Source of the DNA: an uncultured Bacteroidales bacterium
GTDB lineage: Bacteria > Bacteroidota > Bacteroidia > Bacteroidales > F082
DNA: 64,000 bases
Assembly (NCBI GenBank): GCA_900318465.1
Contig: ONKQ01000004.1
Span: 24,747 to 88,746, forward strand
Direction of reading: 5' to 3'
The notes beneath the pieces were generated by a model that did no database searches, had not been told where the DNA came from, and saw only the letters and a list, made by a program, of their open reading frames with translations. This document shows, piece by piece, positions 8,701 to 17,537 of this stretch; positions within the stretch are counted from its first letter, which is position 1; the number at the start of each line of letters is the position of its first letter. The position numbers and the translations under genes were made by a program.

Positions 8701-9726
8701 ATGAAAAAGATTCAGATCATCCTCTCCTTGACCTTGCTGTTAGGCATTTTCGCCTCGTGCAGCTCCAAGGTCGACCTTTACGCCGACTATAAAGACATCC
8801 CCGTGATTTACGGCCTGTTGGATGCCACATTAGACACCAACTATGTCAAGATTGTGCGCGCCTTCTCGGGCAGCGACGAAGCGACGGTTGATGCAACGCA
8901 GGTAGCCCTCATCGCCGACTCGTGCAACTATCCGGGCAAGCTCGATGCCAAGATTTACCGCTACAAGAGCCGTTACGGCGGTGAATACCAACTTGATGGC
9001 ATGATCGAGCTTGACACCATGACCATCAACGACAAGGAAGAAGGAACGTTCTATTTCCCCAATCAAAAGGTGTATTTCACCAAGGAAGGCATCCTGCCCA
9101 ACACCGCGTCCGAAACCTACAGCTATCGCCTCGAAATCATCAAAGGCAACGACACCGTTACCTCCGAGACGGGCATTGTGGGCGGCGAAACCTTCAAGAT
9201 TACCAACAGCAGCGTCAGCTTCGTCTCCGAGGAGACCGACAAGACCGAGAGAATAAAATTCATGCCCGCCGACAACGCCGCTGTCTACGACTTGGAGATA
9301 CATTTCCTCTACAAGGAAACCTTGCAAGGCGTAAGCACCTTCAAGACCGTGCACTATTCGTTTGGCATGAGAAACGTCGAAAGCCTGAACGAAGAAAACG
9401 GAGTCTTTTCCATCTCCTACAGCCAAAACCTGTTGTTCAACCTGCTCAGGACGGCCATGGCCAACAACCCCGAACAAACCCACTACACCTACGACCCCAG
9501 CCAATCCTTCACCGTCACCTTGGCCGCTGGCGGCGATGAGCTTTACAACTACATCCAAATCAACCAAAACGCCGGAGGCCTGTCGCAAAGCATCCCCGAC
9601 TACACCAACATCGTTGGCGGCTACGGTGTGTTCTCCTCAAGAATCAATATCGAGAAGACACTCCGACTCTCGGCCCGCACCCAAAGCGACATGACCTCGT
9701 TTGGTTTCACTCCTGAAGACTTTTAA
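8701..9726 (+). CDS. Lipoprotein of unknown function, paralogue 2
   Basis: The 341-residue protein has a lipoprotein signal ending FASC (Cys20) and shares the KVDLYADYKD start, the IADSCNYPGKLDAK stretch and the C-terminal TNIVGGYGVFSSR segment with the preceding protein. The two diverge most in the middle. Tandem duplication followed by divergence is the simplest explanation. Function unknown. It lies 15 bp before yicC and may be co-transcribed with it. Confidence 0.8.
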   Translation: MKKIQIILSLTLLLGIFASCSSKVDLYADYKDIPVIYGLLDATLDTNYVKIVRAFSGSDEATVDATQVALIADSCNYPGKLDAKIYRYKSRYGGEYQLDGMIELDTMTINDKEEGTFYFPNQKVYFTKEGILPNTASETYSYRLEIIKGNDTVTSETGIVGGETFKITNSSVSFVSEETDKTERIKFMPADNAAVYDLEIHFLYKETLQGVSTFKTVHYSFGMRNVESLNEENGVFSISYSQNLLFNLLRTAMANNPEQTHYTYDPSQSFTVTLAAGGDELYNYIQINQNAGGLSQSIPDYTNIVGGYGVFSSRINIEKTLRLSARTQSDMTSFGFTPEDF

Positions 9727-9741
9727 CCAATTGCCTTATCT

Positions 9742-10614
9742 ATGATTCGTTCCATGACCGGCTATGGCATAGCCGAACAAACCTATCTTTCAAAAAAAAT
9801 CACGGTCGAAATCAAGACCTTGAACAGCAAGCAACTCGACCTGCAAATTAAGTTGCCCAACGAACTGCGGGCTGCCGAACTCGACTTCCGCAACCAAATA
9901 GGCGCGAAGATGCTGCGCGGCAAAATCGACGTGGTCATCACCATCGCCGACACCGATTTGACCCAGACCTACCACATCGACCAAGACGTCGTGAAGGCCT
10001 ACAAGGAACAGATTGAAGCCGTTTCGATACAGTTGGGCATCGCCCCCGCCGACGACATGGCCTCCATCCTTTTCCGTATGCCCGGCATTTTCAACGTCCC
10101 GGTGGAGAACTACGACGAGGCTTTCGTCAACAAAGTCAGCGAAACCCTCGACCAAGCCCTCAACATCGTCGACGGCTTCCGCATCCAGGAAGGACAGACC
10201 CTGAAAAAGGACTTGCTGCACCGCGTGGAATTGATTCTCAGCCTCTTGGAACAGGTGGAGCCTTACGAGAAAAACCGCCACGAAGTCATCAAGCAACGCC
10301 TCACGAAGAACCTCGCCGAACTGACCACAGCAGGCCAATACGACGAGAACCGCTTCGAGCAGGAATTGATTTATTACCTTGAGAAATTGGACATTACCGA
10401 GGAGAAAGTGCGCCTGCGCCAACATTGCAACTACTTCAACGAGAGCTGCGACGAAGACCAAGCCGGCAAGAAGTTGGGCTTCATCACGCAAGAAATGGGC
10501 CGCGAAATCAACACTTTAGGCTCAAAGGCCAACGAGGTGAACATCCAGAAATTGGTCGTCATGATGAAGGACGAATTGGAGAAGATTAAGGAACAGGGGT
10601 GTAATATTCTATAG
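9742..10614 (+). CDS. yicC: YicC family endoribonuclease
   Basis: The 290-residue protein begins MIRSMTGYG, the hallmark of YicC/YloC proteins, and ends with the conserved LGFITQEMGREINTLGSKAN and ELEKIKEQGCNIL region. Length matches the family (about 290). YicC proteins are reported endoribonucleases acting on RNA. In many Bacteroidota the gene directly precedes gmk and nadD; here the same order holds but a four-helix-bundle gene and repeat arrays lie in between. Confidence 0.93.
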   Translation: MIRSMTGYGIAEQTYLSKKITVEIKTLNSKQLDLQIKLPNELRAAELDFRNQIGAKMLRGKIDVVITIADTDLTQTYHIDQDVVKAYKEQIEAVSIQLGIAPADDMASILFRMPGIFNVPVENYDEAFVNKVSETLDQALNIVDGFRIQEGQTLKKDLLHRVELILSLLEQVEPYEKNRHEVIKQRLTKNLAELTTAGQYDENRFEQELIYYLEKLDITEEKVRLRQHCNYFNESCDEDQAGKKLGFITQEMGREINTLGSKANEVNIQKLVVMMKDELEKIKEQGCNIL

Positions 10615-10675
10615 TTGAAAGTTGAAAGTTGAGAGTTGAGAGTTGAAAGTTGAAAGTTAAGAGTTGAAAGTTGGA
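10614..10675. repeat. 7-bp repeat array, GTTGAAA type
   Basis: About eight near-perfect copies of GTTGAAA/GTTGAGA begin at the stop codon of yicC and end at the ribosome-site region (GGAGG) of the next gene. The array is the reverse complement of the one found after that gene. Confidence 0.85.
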
Positions 10676-10679
10676 GGAA

Positions 10680-11033
10680 ATGGAAAATTTTGGAGATTTC
10701 TTGAGGCAAAAGTGCATGGATTTCGCTGTGGATATTGTAAATCTGTACAAATATCTTTGCGAAACCAAAAAGGAATATGTTTTGTCAAAACAAATGCTTA
10801 GAAGCGGAACTAGTATCGGGGCAAATTTGGTTGAAGCTCAAAACGGCATCAGTCGAAAGGATTTTGTGTCAAAAGTGTTTATCTCCTTGAAAGAATGTTC
10901 CGAAACAGACTTTTGGCTTGAACTGCTTTTTAGGACCAACTATTTGACTCAACAAGAATACGATGGAATTAATTACAAATGTAAGGAAATCACAAAAATC
11001 CTTACAAGTATAGCCAAAAACTCCCGCCAATAA
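10680..11033 (+). CDS. Four-helix-bundle protein (23S rRNA intervening-sequence protein family)
   Basis: The 117-residue helical protein matches the four-helix-bundle/S23-like family: KCMDFAVDIVNLYKYL at the start, then LRSGTSIGANLVEAQNG and a final SIAKNSR. Relatives are encoded in rRNA intervening sequences and also as free genes; the family includes the Avd accessory protein of diversity-generating retroelements. No such element is visible here. ATG 10680 has a GGAGG eight bases upstream. The gene sits between inverted copies of a 7-bp repeat array and interrupts yicC-gmk, which suggests insertion as a unit. Confidence 0.85.
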   Translation: MENFGDFLRQKCMDFAVDIVNLYKYLCETKKEYVLSKQMLRSGTSIGANLVEAQNGISRKDFVSKVFISLKECSETDFWLELLFRTNYLTQQEYDGINYKCKEITKILTSIAKNSRQ

Positions 11034-11077
11034 CTCCCAACTCTCAACTATCAACTATCAACTGTCAACTGTCAACT
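11032..11077. repeat. 7-bp repeat array, TCAACTA/TCAACTG type
   Basis: Copies of TCAACTA and TCAACTG recur every 7 bp from the stop of the four-helix-bundle gene to the ATG of gmk. It is the inverse complement of the array at 10614-10675, so the two could pair across the gene. Confidence 0.85.
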
Positions 11078-11650
11078 ATGAAAAAGGGTAAACTTCTAAT
11101 CTTCAGTGCCCCTTCAGGCTCAGGCAAGACCACCTTGCTCAATTATGTGATGAGCCAAATCCCTGAGATGGCCTTTTCGGTTTCGGCCACCACGCGCCCG
11201 CCACGCGGCGAGGAGGTGAACGGCAAGGAATACTATTTCCTGACGATGGACGACTTCAAACAGCGCGTCGCTAACGGCGAGTTCCTCGAATGGGAAGAGG
11301 TCTATCCGGGCCGCTGCTACGGCACCCTGCTCTCAGTGGTGGAGCAGATGCAACTCGACGGCAAGCATGTGGCCTTCGATGTGGATGTGTGCGGTGCCGT
11401 GAACATCAAGAAACACTACGGCGACCAAGCCCTTTCCATCTTCATCCAAGCGCCTTCAATTGAGGTGTTGCGCGAAAGATTAATCAACCGGCAGACCGAT
11501 TCGATGGAGGAAATCGAGAAGCGCATTGCCAAGGCCGCATGGGAAACCGAGTTCGCCCAAGGCAAGTTCGACCGCACCATCATCAACGACGACCTTGAGA
11601 CTGCCAAGCGCGAAATCCTCGAAGTGGTTAAAGCGTTTGTGGAGCTTTAA
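11078..11650 (+). CDS. gmk: Guanylate kinase
   Basis: The 190-residue protein has the P-loop FSAPSGSGKTTLL (about 8-20), the GMP-binding SATTRPPRGEEVNGKEYYF stretch and the EWEEVYPGRCYGT segment. Length is normal. It phosphorylates GMP to GDP with ATP in the cytoplasm. The ATG follows immediately on the repeat array, so no ordinary ribosome site is present; translation may depend on the A-rich start context usual in this phylum. Confidence 0.96.
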   Translation: MKKGKLLIFSAPSGSGKTTLLNYVMSQIPEMAFSVSATTRPPRGEEVNGKEYYFLTMDDFKQRVANGEFLEWEEVYPGRCYGTLLSVVEQMQLDGKHVAFDVDVCGAVNIKKHYGDQALSIFIQAPSIEVLRERLINRQTDSMEEIEKRIAKAAWETEFAQGKFDRTIINDDLETAKREILEVVKAFVEL

Positions 11651-11663
11651 GCTGTAAGCAATA

Positions 11664-11752
11664 AGCATTCAACATTCTGCATTCAATATTCCGCATTCAA
11701 CTGTCAACTCTCAACTGTCAACTTTCAACTCTCAACTGTCAACTCTCAACTC
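11664..11752. repeat. Two adjoining 7-bp repeat arrays between gmk and nadD
   Basis: The first part (11664-11700) repeats GCATTCA/GCATTCT/ATATTCC; the second (11697-11752) repeats TCAACTC/TCAACTG up to the ATG of nadD. They fill the whole intergenic gap. Confidence 0.85.
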
Positions 11753-12328
11753 ATGAAAAAACTCGGCATATACTCAGGCTCCTTCAATCCCATCCATCAC
11801 GGCCATGTGATGTTGGCCAACTATTTGGTTGAGTTTTCCGACTTGGATGAGTTGTGGTTTGTGGTCACACCGCAAAACCCGCTGAAGCAGAAAGCCGAGC
11901 TGCTTGACGATGCCGAGCGCCTGAAGATGGTGCAGTTGGCCGTGGCCGACGACCCGCGTTTCCGCGTCAGCGACATTGAGATGCACCTGCCCCGACCTTC
12001 CTACACCATTAATACATTGACTGCCCTTTCGGAACAACACCCTGACTGCCAGTTTGTTTTCATCTGCGGCATGGATAGCCTGCAAAACTTCAAGAACTGG
12101 CGCGAATACCAGAAAATCTTGGACAACTACAAGCTCCTCGTGTTTCCACGCGAGGGCTACGACGGCGGCGACTTGGCGCAACATCCTTCCGTGACCCTCC
12201 TGAAAACGCCTATCATAGAAATTTCGTCCACCTTCATCCGCCAAAGCATCAAGGAGGGGCGCGACGTGCGGCATTTTGTGCCAGAGAAAGTGTTTCGTTA
12301 CATGACCGAGAAGCGGTTTTTCGTCTAA
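11753..12328 (+). CDS. nadD: Nicotinate-nucleotide adenylyltransferase
   Basis: The 191-residue protein has the nucleotidyltransferase signature YSGSFNPIHHGHVMLA (7-22), FICGMDSLQNFKNW in the centre and the ISSTFIRQSIKEG motif near the end. It adenylates nicotinate mononucleotide in NAD synthesis. Length is normal. It follows gmk, the usual order in Bacteroidota. Confidence 0.95.
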   Translation: MKKLGIYSGSFNPIHHGHVMLANYLVEFSDLDELWFVVTPQNPLKQKAELLDDAERLKMVQLAVADDPRFRVSDIEMHLPRPSYTINTLTALSEQHPDCQFVFICGMDSLQNFKNWREYQKILDNYKLLVFPREGYDGGDLAQHPSVTLLKTPIIEISSTFIRQSIKEGRDVRHFVPEKVFRYMTEKRFFV

Positions 12329-12362
12329 TGACGGCGCGAAGCGACGCGGAAAGTGGGTCCAA

Positions 12363-12495
12363 CGTCCTGAAGGGACGACATCCTATTAACCGTAGGTCGT
12401 GACCTACGGGGGACGGCGCAAGGCGGCGCGGGGGAGTCAAAAGACCCTCAGTCCCATGTCCCGCAGTCCCACGTCCCACGACCCGAAGTCCGAAT
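12363..12495. repeat. REP-like palindromes followed by a GTCCC-type array
   Basis: Two hairpins are visible: CGTCC/GGACG around 12363-12377, and CCGTAGGTC/GACCTACGG (perfect 9-bp arms, 2-nt loop) at 12390-12409. A GC-rich stretch and then copies of the AGTCCCA/GTCCC-type repeat (12439-12495) follow. The gap between convergent genes carries no open frame. Confidence 0.65.
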
Positions 12496-12496
12496 C

Positions 12497-15400
12497 TCAG
12501 AAATCCAAACTAAACGAGAGATAGAACCGTGGCTTGTTGCTGATTCTACCTTCCTCGATGCCCCATGCCACGTCGCCACGCACGAAATAGCCCAAGAGCG
12601 TGGTACGCAAGCCCACCCCTATGCCGCCCACCAACGGCTCCTTCATCTCGGTGACGAGAATGTCCAAATTGCCATCGGTGATGTGGGAGTTGTAGAGCGA
12701 ATTGCTCGGTGCGTAAGGGTTCCAGCCCGTCCATGCGGTGCCAAGGTCGCCAAAAGCCACGATTTGGAAGTCGCGGATGAACTTGTAGTTGATGGGCTGG
12801 TTGATGAAATAGCTGAACAAGGGGAAACGCAACTCGCTGTTAATGACGATGAAATTGTTGCCGTTTCGGATGTTTTGATGGAAGCCGCGCATGTTGGTGG
12901 CCAAAGTCTGATAGGCATAATTCTGCGTGTAGTCAACCGGGGTGCCCGTGTCGAAAGAGGCCCAAATCCAATTGTCGACACCGCCCATGTAATACATCAA
13001 CTTTTGCTGCCCGAATGAGGAGCTGCCCGCGATGCGGTTGGCCCAGATGAAATTGCGGCTGATGCGGGTGTAGTGGCGGTAGTCGAAACCAACCACGACC
13101 ATGTTGGCCGTATTTTTCGCGATGCGTTGGAAATATTCCGCAAAGATTTTGCCCCTCGCCCCCACCAAAAGGTTGGTACCAATCTTTTTGGAATTGTCGT
13201 AAACCAGCTCGGCGCGCAGTCCGCCCCAATGTTCAAACACGTCGCGGTCGGCAAGGCTGTAGTCGTCGATGGCCAGATTCACCCTTTGGTCGTTGCGGTA
13301 GATGGCCGTGCCGCGCAAACTCAGTATCTCGCTGAAGGGATAGCTCAACATGTAGAAACCCTCGTTGGTGTAGGTGCGGTAATAATAACCTATGTAGTTC
13401 TCGGTCACGTAACGGTGCAAGGTGATCGACTTGTCCAACCGTTTGCTGAAGTCGCTGAACCGCAAAAGATACTCATTGTTGACGAGGGTCGTGTTGAGTT
13501 TCACGCCAATCTCAATCTTATAGTCTTCCATCAAGTCTTTCATCTTGGTACCGAGGAAGATGTTGATGCCCGAATTAAGGTAAATGGGAGAAACGCCGCC
13601 CGTGAAAGGTTGGTAGCTGTAGTTCATGCTTGAGAAATCGATTTGGCTCATCAGCTGGTCGGCGAAGAGTTCCACATAGTAGTTGTTGGGCCTTTCAATG
13701 GTGTCTTTTTGAGGCGGTTGGGGAGGTGGTGCATCTTGGGCAACGAATTGTGTAGTGTCGTCCAAGGCTCCGCCAACAGGTTTCTTCCGTCTGGCATACC
13801 GATAGCTGGCCTTGAAACGGTGGTTCGAGATAGGCTCTATTATGGTATCTTTCTCTTTCTGTATCAGCTCGTTATAGATGCGTTTTTGGGCGTAGGGATT
13901 CAGTTGGCTGATGTTTGTTTCGTGTCCGCGCAGGATGGGCGACATATAGAATTTTTCGCCGTTTTGGTCAGACATAAGCATGGCCACTTTGTGGTCGCGG
14001 GGCTGGTAGCTGTAGTCGATGATGTTGGTGGAATAGTCCGTAAGTTGCTCTTGCTTACTGAAATAGCGGTAATGCACAGTGGTATCGATATGGCTGATGG
14101 CACTGTCGAAACGGATTTGGAAAAGGTTGTAGTAGCCACTTGTATCGTTCAGGTAGAGCAGGCTGCCGTCTTTCAGGGGCTCGGGCAGAATGTTATTACT
14201 AATACGCTGATTGGTAAGGTTTTGCAACACTATACATTCTGCATTCCGCATTCTGTATTCCGCATTATAATTATAGGCATACAGATTGAATTGTTTGCCT
14301 TGGAAGCTGATTTCGGCGTCAGGCTTTAATGTGTCGTTGTTTCGGTTCGAGCTGAAAACGATTTGGCGGTCATCGAAGGTGAACACTGGGTTCAGGTCGG
14401 TGTGCCAGTCGTTGGTGATTTGCTCCAAAGTGTTGGAAAACAGGTTGTAAACATAAACATCGGGCTTGCCCATGCGCGTGGCAGCCAACACAATTTTGCG
14501 GCTCTTGTGGGCGTATGAGAACGAACTTACTTTCTGGAAATCAAAAAGATAAACGTTGGCTTTTTGGCCTGAATTAATGTCCAAATTGTAAAGTTGGATT
14601 TTGCCCTCTTCCTCAAGGATGAACGACAAGATCTCGCCATTGGGATGCCAAGCCAGAAGAGGAAACGAAGTGTCGATGTTTTCGTCGGAGTGATAGCCCG
14701 CGCTGAACAGCTGCTGACGCTTGCCAGTTTGCAAGTCCTCAAGCCAAAGGCGGATTTTGCCCTCGTCGTTGCTGACATAGGCGATATGCTTTCCATTGGG
14801 ACTGATGCTCGGCTGGGTGAAAGTGCGGTACTTCCTGTATTTCAGCTTCATCGGGTCAGTGGGGCGGTTGGTCACTAAGGTCTCGTAGCGAGCCTTGTAG
14901 AAAGCATACCATTCATCCACCAATTCCTTGTATTCCTTGCCCGTTACATAAAGCAGGGCCTTGCGGACGTTTTTGGAGCTTTCGGCCAAAGTCAGAATGT
15001 CGGTGAACGATTTGCTGCTATAACGCTCATCGATGAAGTTCCAAAACGAATAACCCGCAATCAAGGCATCATCATCGCGCAGATGGTTGATTTTCTTGTA
15101 GTTGCCCGACAAGATACCTTGTTGCAACTGGCTTTCCTTTTGACTGACCCAATTGCCTGCGATGTAGGCCACCAAACCATCTTGAAACCACAGCGGGATG
15201 TCGTAGCGGAAAGAACTGCGGATTTGGGAGCCAACCGAAACGCCGTTCATCACTTGGCTGAAGAGCAACTTTGTGATGCCCTCGCGAATCTGACCCTCAA
15301 AGTGGGTATAGTCGCCATCGAAGTAAAGGATGACTTTCGAACCGATGATTTTGGTGATGCCGCCCGTGTTGCCGTTTTCCTCCTCCTCAAGCCCGATGTT

Positions 15401-15724
15401 GCTCTGCTTGAAATCCCCTTTGCTGTTGAAGACGATGAACTGTATTTTCTTGCGGAAACGGCTGTTGAGGCGGGTTTCAAGGCGCGGAATCTGGTCTTTG
15501 GCGTAGGCTTGGGCATATTTGGCGAGGTCGTTGCCGCCTTGGTAGAAATACACGTCGAAATTGTCGTTCATGTAATACGACCAATGAAAATCCGTCCATT
15601 GCACACGGTTCTTCCCGAAAGGCATGTTCATGCCGTTGTAGAACTGGGCATGGGCTATTGGAATCACTGCCATGAACAGTACTAAAAGAAAAACTTTTAT
15701 TATCCGAAATGGATTTAACTTCAT
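12497..15724 (-). CDS. Outer-membrane protein: peptidase-like domain, TolB-like propeller and Omp85-like barrel
   Basis: The 1075-residue protein has a signal peptide (1-27), an N-terminal region resembling the peptidase MA fold (WFQDGLVAYIAGNW near 180, without an intact zinc motif), TolB/PD40 repeats (from about 295, SISPNGKHIAYVSNDEGKI), and a C-terminal barrel of about 400 residues. The barrel has an NMRGF motif like the RGF of BamA-type proteins and ends FYLSFSLDF with terminal Phe. Substrate and partner are unknown. A short repeat array at 14229-14276 adds the in-frame insert NAEYRMRNAEC. It follows the CotH gene by 25 bp. Confidence 0.8.
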   Translation of the reverse strand: MKLNPFRIIKVFLLVLFMAVIPIAHAQFYNGMNMPFGKNRVQWTDFHWSYYMNDNFDVYFYQGGNDLAKYAQAYAKDQIPRLETRLNSRFRKKIQFIVFNSKGDFKQSNIGLEEEENGNTGGITKIIGSKVILYFDGDYTHFEGQIREGITKLLFSQVMNGVSVGSQIRSSFRYDIPLWFQDGLVAYIAGNWVSQKESQLQQGILSGNYKKINHLRDDDALIAGYSFWNFIDERYSSKSFTDILTLAESSKNVRKALLYVTGKEYKELVDEWYAFYKARYETLVTNRPTDPMKLKYRKYRTFTQPSISPNGKHIAYVSNDEGKIRLWLEDLQTGKRQQLFSAGYHSDENIDTSFPLLAWHPNGEILSFILEEEGKIQLYNLDINSGQKANVYLFDFQKVSSFSYAHKSRKIVLAATRMGKPDVYVYNLFSNTLEQITNDWHTDLNPVFTFDDRQIVFSSNRNNDTLKPDAEISFQGKQFNLYAYNYNAEYRMRNAECIVLQNLTNQRISNNILPEPLKDGSLLYLNDTSGYYNLFQIRFDSAISHIDTTVHYRYFSKQEQLTDYSTNIIDYSYQPRDHKVAMLMSDQNGEKFYMSPILRGHETNISQLNPYAQKRIYNELIQKEKDTIIEPISNHRFKASYRYARRKKPVGGALDDTTQFVAQDAPPPQPPQKDTIERPNNYYVELFADQLMSQIDFSSMNYSYQPFTGGVSPIYLNSGINIFLGTKMKDLMEDYKIEIGVKLNTTLVNNEYLLRFSDFSKRLDKSITLHRYVTENYIGYYYRTYTNEGFYMLSYPFSEILSLRGTAIYRNDQRVNLAIDDYSLADRDVFEHWGGLRAELVYDNSKKIGTNLLVGARGKIFAEYFQRIAKNTANMVVVGFDYRHYTRISRNFIWANRIAGSSSFGQQKLMYYMGGVDNWIWASFDTGTPVDYTQNYAYQTLATNMRGFHQNIRNGNNFIVINSELRFPLFSYFINQPINYKFIRDFQIVAFGDLGTAWTGWNPYAPSNSLYNSHITDGNLDILVTEMKEPLVGGIGVGLRTTLLGYFVRGDVAWGIEEGRISNKPRFYLSFSLDF
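14229..14276. repeat. GCATTCT/GCATTCC 7-bp repeat array inside a coding sequence
   Basis: Seven or so near-copies of the GCATTCC heptamer, the same family as at 11664-11700, lie inside the Omp85-like gene. On the minus strand they keep the frame and encode a repetitive Asn-Ala-Glu stretch within the propeller region. Confidence 0.8.
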
Positions 15725-15749
15725 TTCTACTTATAAAATGGTGTTGATT

Positions 15750-17411
15750 TTAGTTTTTTATGACACCAATCTTCGTGAGTTTTTTACGAATACGTCGAAT
15801 CTGAACCTCGCGTTTGGTAGGTTCTCGTTTTCGAAGTTCTAACACTTGTGCCGAATGGAATACGGTTCCTTTAGGAACGATAGAATCTGTCCCAGCATAA
15901 TACAACTCATAAACAGGTGCTTTATTGTATAGCATTTTTGATTGCGGCGCATCAATAGTTTTTTCTATTGGATAATAAAACCTGCGGATTTCTCCATTGG
16001 ACATTTTATAAGTAACAAGCACTCGTTCTTCCTCAGTTGATGAATAGTACCAATCAAAAAAATCAATTCTTTCTCGCAAAAAATCTGTTGCTATAGAAGT
16101 GGCAGTTTTGTAGTCTTTGCTTTTACGTATATTGTATATACTATTATCTTTATCTGCTTCATGAAAAAGCAAAGTAACGAGGCTGTCGATAGTGTTTTCT
16201 GAAAGATAATTATGGCAAACAGAGCTTATTTCATTCAAATAGCAATTTCTAACTTCTTGCCTAAAATCCTCATGTTTGCATAAATGATAAAGCAAACCTC
16301 CCGAATGAGATACTCCTGGTTGTCCTTTTTTCTTATTTACATATAACTCGTTAAACATAATGATTTCGTTCCCTTGAAAATTAGGGTTATATAACGTCCT
16401 ATCAAAGTCCCAAGCCGGACCAGCATATATCTTAGAGTCTTTGGTATCAGTATCTTTATACATCATAAAACTCGACCATCCCCCATCCCAATTTAACAAC
16501 AACTCGTTTAATAAATAATAACGTGCAAACGATTTAACATCAATATAATGCGTATAATGCAAACCTGTTTCATGATTGATTCCGTCAGCAGCAAGAACGG
16601 CACTTTCCATTTCGTTGTAGCGTTTGGCAATATATTCTACCTCTTGAGGTGATGCGTATTTAGGTGACCGAATTCGTATATTGTCATTAGCATTCGAAGC
16701 AAAACCACTTATTTCCCTAGTGTAAGCTGGAATTGGTCCTGTATTATCAAGTAAATAACCACCTGTAATATCATCAGGATTTCGGTCAAGCAAAACACCT
16801 TTGCGTTGAATTACCTGCTTTTTTCTTCCATATCCAAACCACTCAAACTCCTCACACGGCTTCGAATTGGCTAACTCGTTTAGCTTTTCAAGATTGGTAA
16901 TACGCAAATAACCTCCAACATCTACTTTATTGGTCAACTGATACAGTCCTTTATAAGAATCGTTAATATATAGTGAAAAATAAGCATATCGAGAAGCCGG
17001 TATCCCAAAAGCACGGGCAAGATCCAAACCTATGGCATTGCGGATGTAACTCTCGTCACAGGCATTGGCTAACAAAATATAAGTCTTACTTCTTTCAAGT
17101 CCAAACAAATATTGTTTTTGAGGGAATTTTATCGCAAAGGGTTTTTTTGGCTCCTTAAAAGAAGTGTTGCCTCTAGTTTTTATATAAATTAGATTACCCT
17201 CATACAATGTATCACCATTGGAATCAATAATCAAAGCAAAAGCTGCCACCTTGTTGTCGCGATCTGCAAGAATAGAATCCAATTCTTTTGAAGTCATAGT
17301 AATATGCAACGAAGGCAACTTAGGATAATCTTGTTGCTGCTCTGTTTCACGACAACCAATGAATGCGAAAGCAAACAAGACCATTGCCATTAATAGTATT
17401 CGTTTTGACAT
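15750..17411 (-). CDS. CotH kinase family lipoprotein
   Basis: The 553-residue protein has a lipoprotein signal ending FIGC (Cys20) and a CotH-type kinase domain: RGNTSFKEPKKPFAIKF, then LANACDESYIRNAIGLDLAR, SLYINDSYKGLYQL and the AGPAWDFDRTLYN motif carrying the conserved Asp residues. CotH proteins are atypical protein kinases, known from spore coats and cell surfaces. Here the location is probably periplasmic or surface; the substrate is unknown. It is more AT-rich than the downstream gene but shares a promoter with it. Confidence 0.88.
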   Translation of the reverse strand: MSKRILLMAMVLFAFAFIGCRETEQQQDYPKLPSLHITMTSKELDSILADRDNKVAAFALIIDSNGDTLYEGNLIYIKTRGNTSFKEPKKPFAIKFPQKQYLFGLERSKTYILLANACDESYIRNAIGLDLARAFGIPASRYAYFSLYINDSYKGLYQLTNKVDVGGYLRITNLEKLNELANSKPCEEFEWFGYGRKKQVIQRKGVLLDRNPDDITGGYLLDNTGPIPAYTREISGFASNANDNIRIRSPKYASPQEVEYIAKRYNEMESAVLAADGINHETGLHYTHYIDVKSFARYYLLNELLLNWDGGWSSFMMYKDTDTKDSKIYAGPAWDFDRTLYNPNFQGNEIIMFNELYVNKKKGQPGVSHSGGLLYHLCKHEDFRQEVRNCYLNEISSVCHNYLSENTIDSLVTLLFHEADKDNSIYNIRKSKDYKTATSIATDFLRERIDFFDWYYSSTEEERVLVTYKMSNGEIRRFYYPIEKTIDAPQSKMLYNKAPVYELYYAGTDSIVPKGTVFHSAQVLELRKREPTKREVQIRRIRKKLTKIGVIKN

Positions 17412-17430
17412 TGTGTTTTGTTTTAGCGGA

Positions 17431-17438
17431 CAAAGATA
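17431..17438 (-). promoter_or_regulatory. TATCTTTG -7 box for the CotH operon
   Basis: An exact consensus match on the minus strand lies 19 bp upstream of ATG 17411. It is back-to-back with the plus-strand box at 17472. Confidence 0.65.
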
Positions 17439-17471
17439 GGCAAATTCTTGATAATGCTTTCAAAAAATCCT

Positions 17472-17479
17472 TACCTTTG
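17472..17479 (+). promoter_or_regulatory. TACCTTTG -7 box for the metallo-hydrolase operon
   Basis: An exact consensus match 58 bp upstream of ATG 17538. The leader between them holds a short GTCCCGC-type repeat array (17493-17527). Confidence 0.65.
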
Positions 17480-17537
17480 CCCCGAAATAGTGGGTAGGGC
17501 GTCCCGCGTCTCGCAGTCCCGCGTCAAAAAGAAAACT

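Noticed and set aside
10680-11033. Four-helix-bundle gene as Avd of a diversity-generating retroelement
   Set aside because: No reverse transcriptase and no template/variable repeat pair is present in the surroundings.
10614-11752. Repeat arrays taken as a CRISPR
   Set aside because: The units are 7 bp without spacers and no cas gene is nearby.
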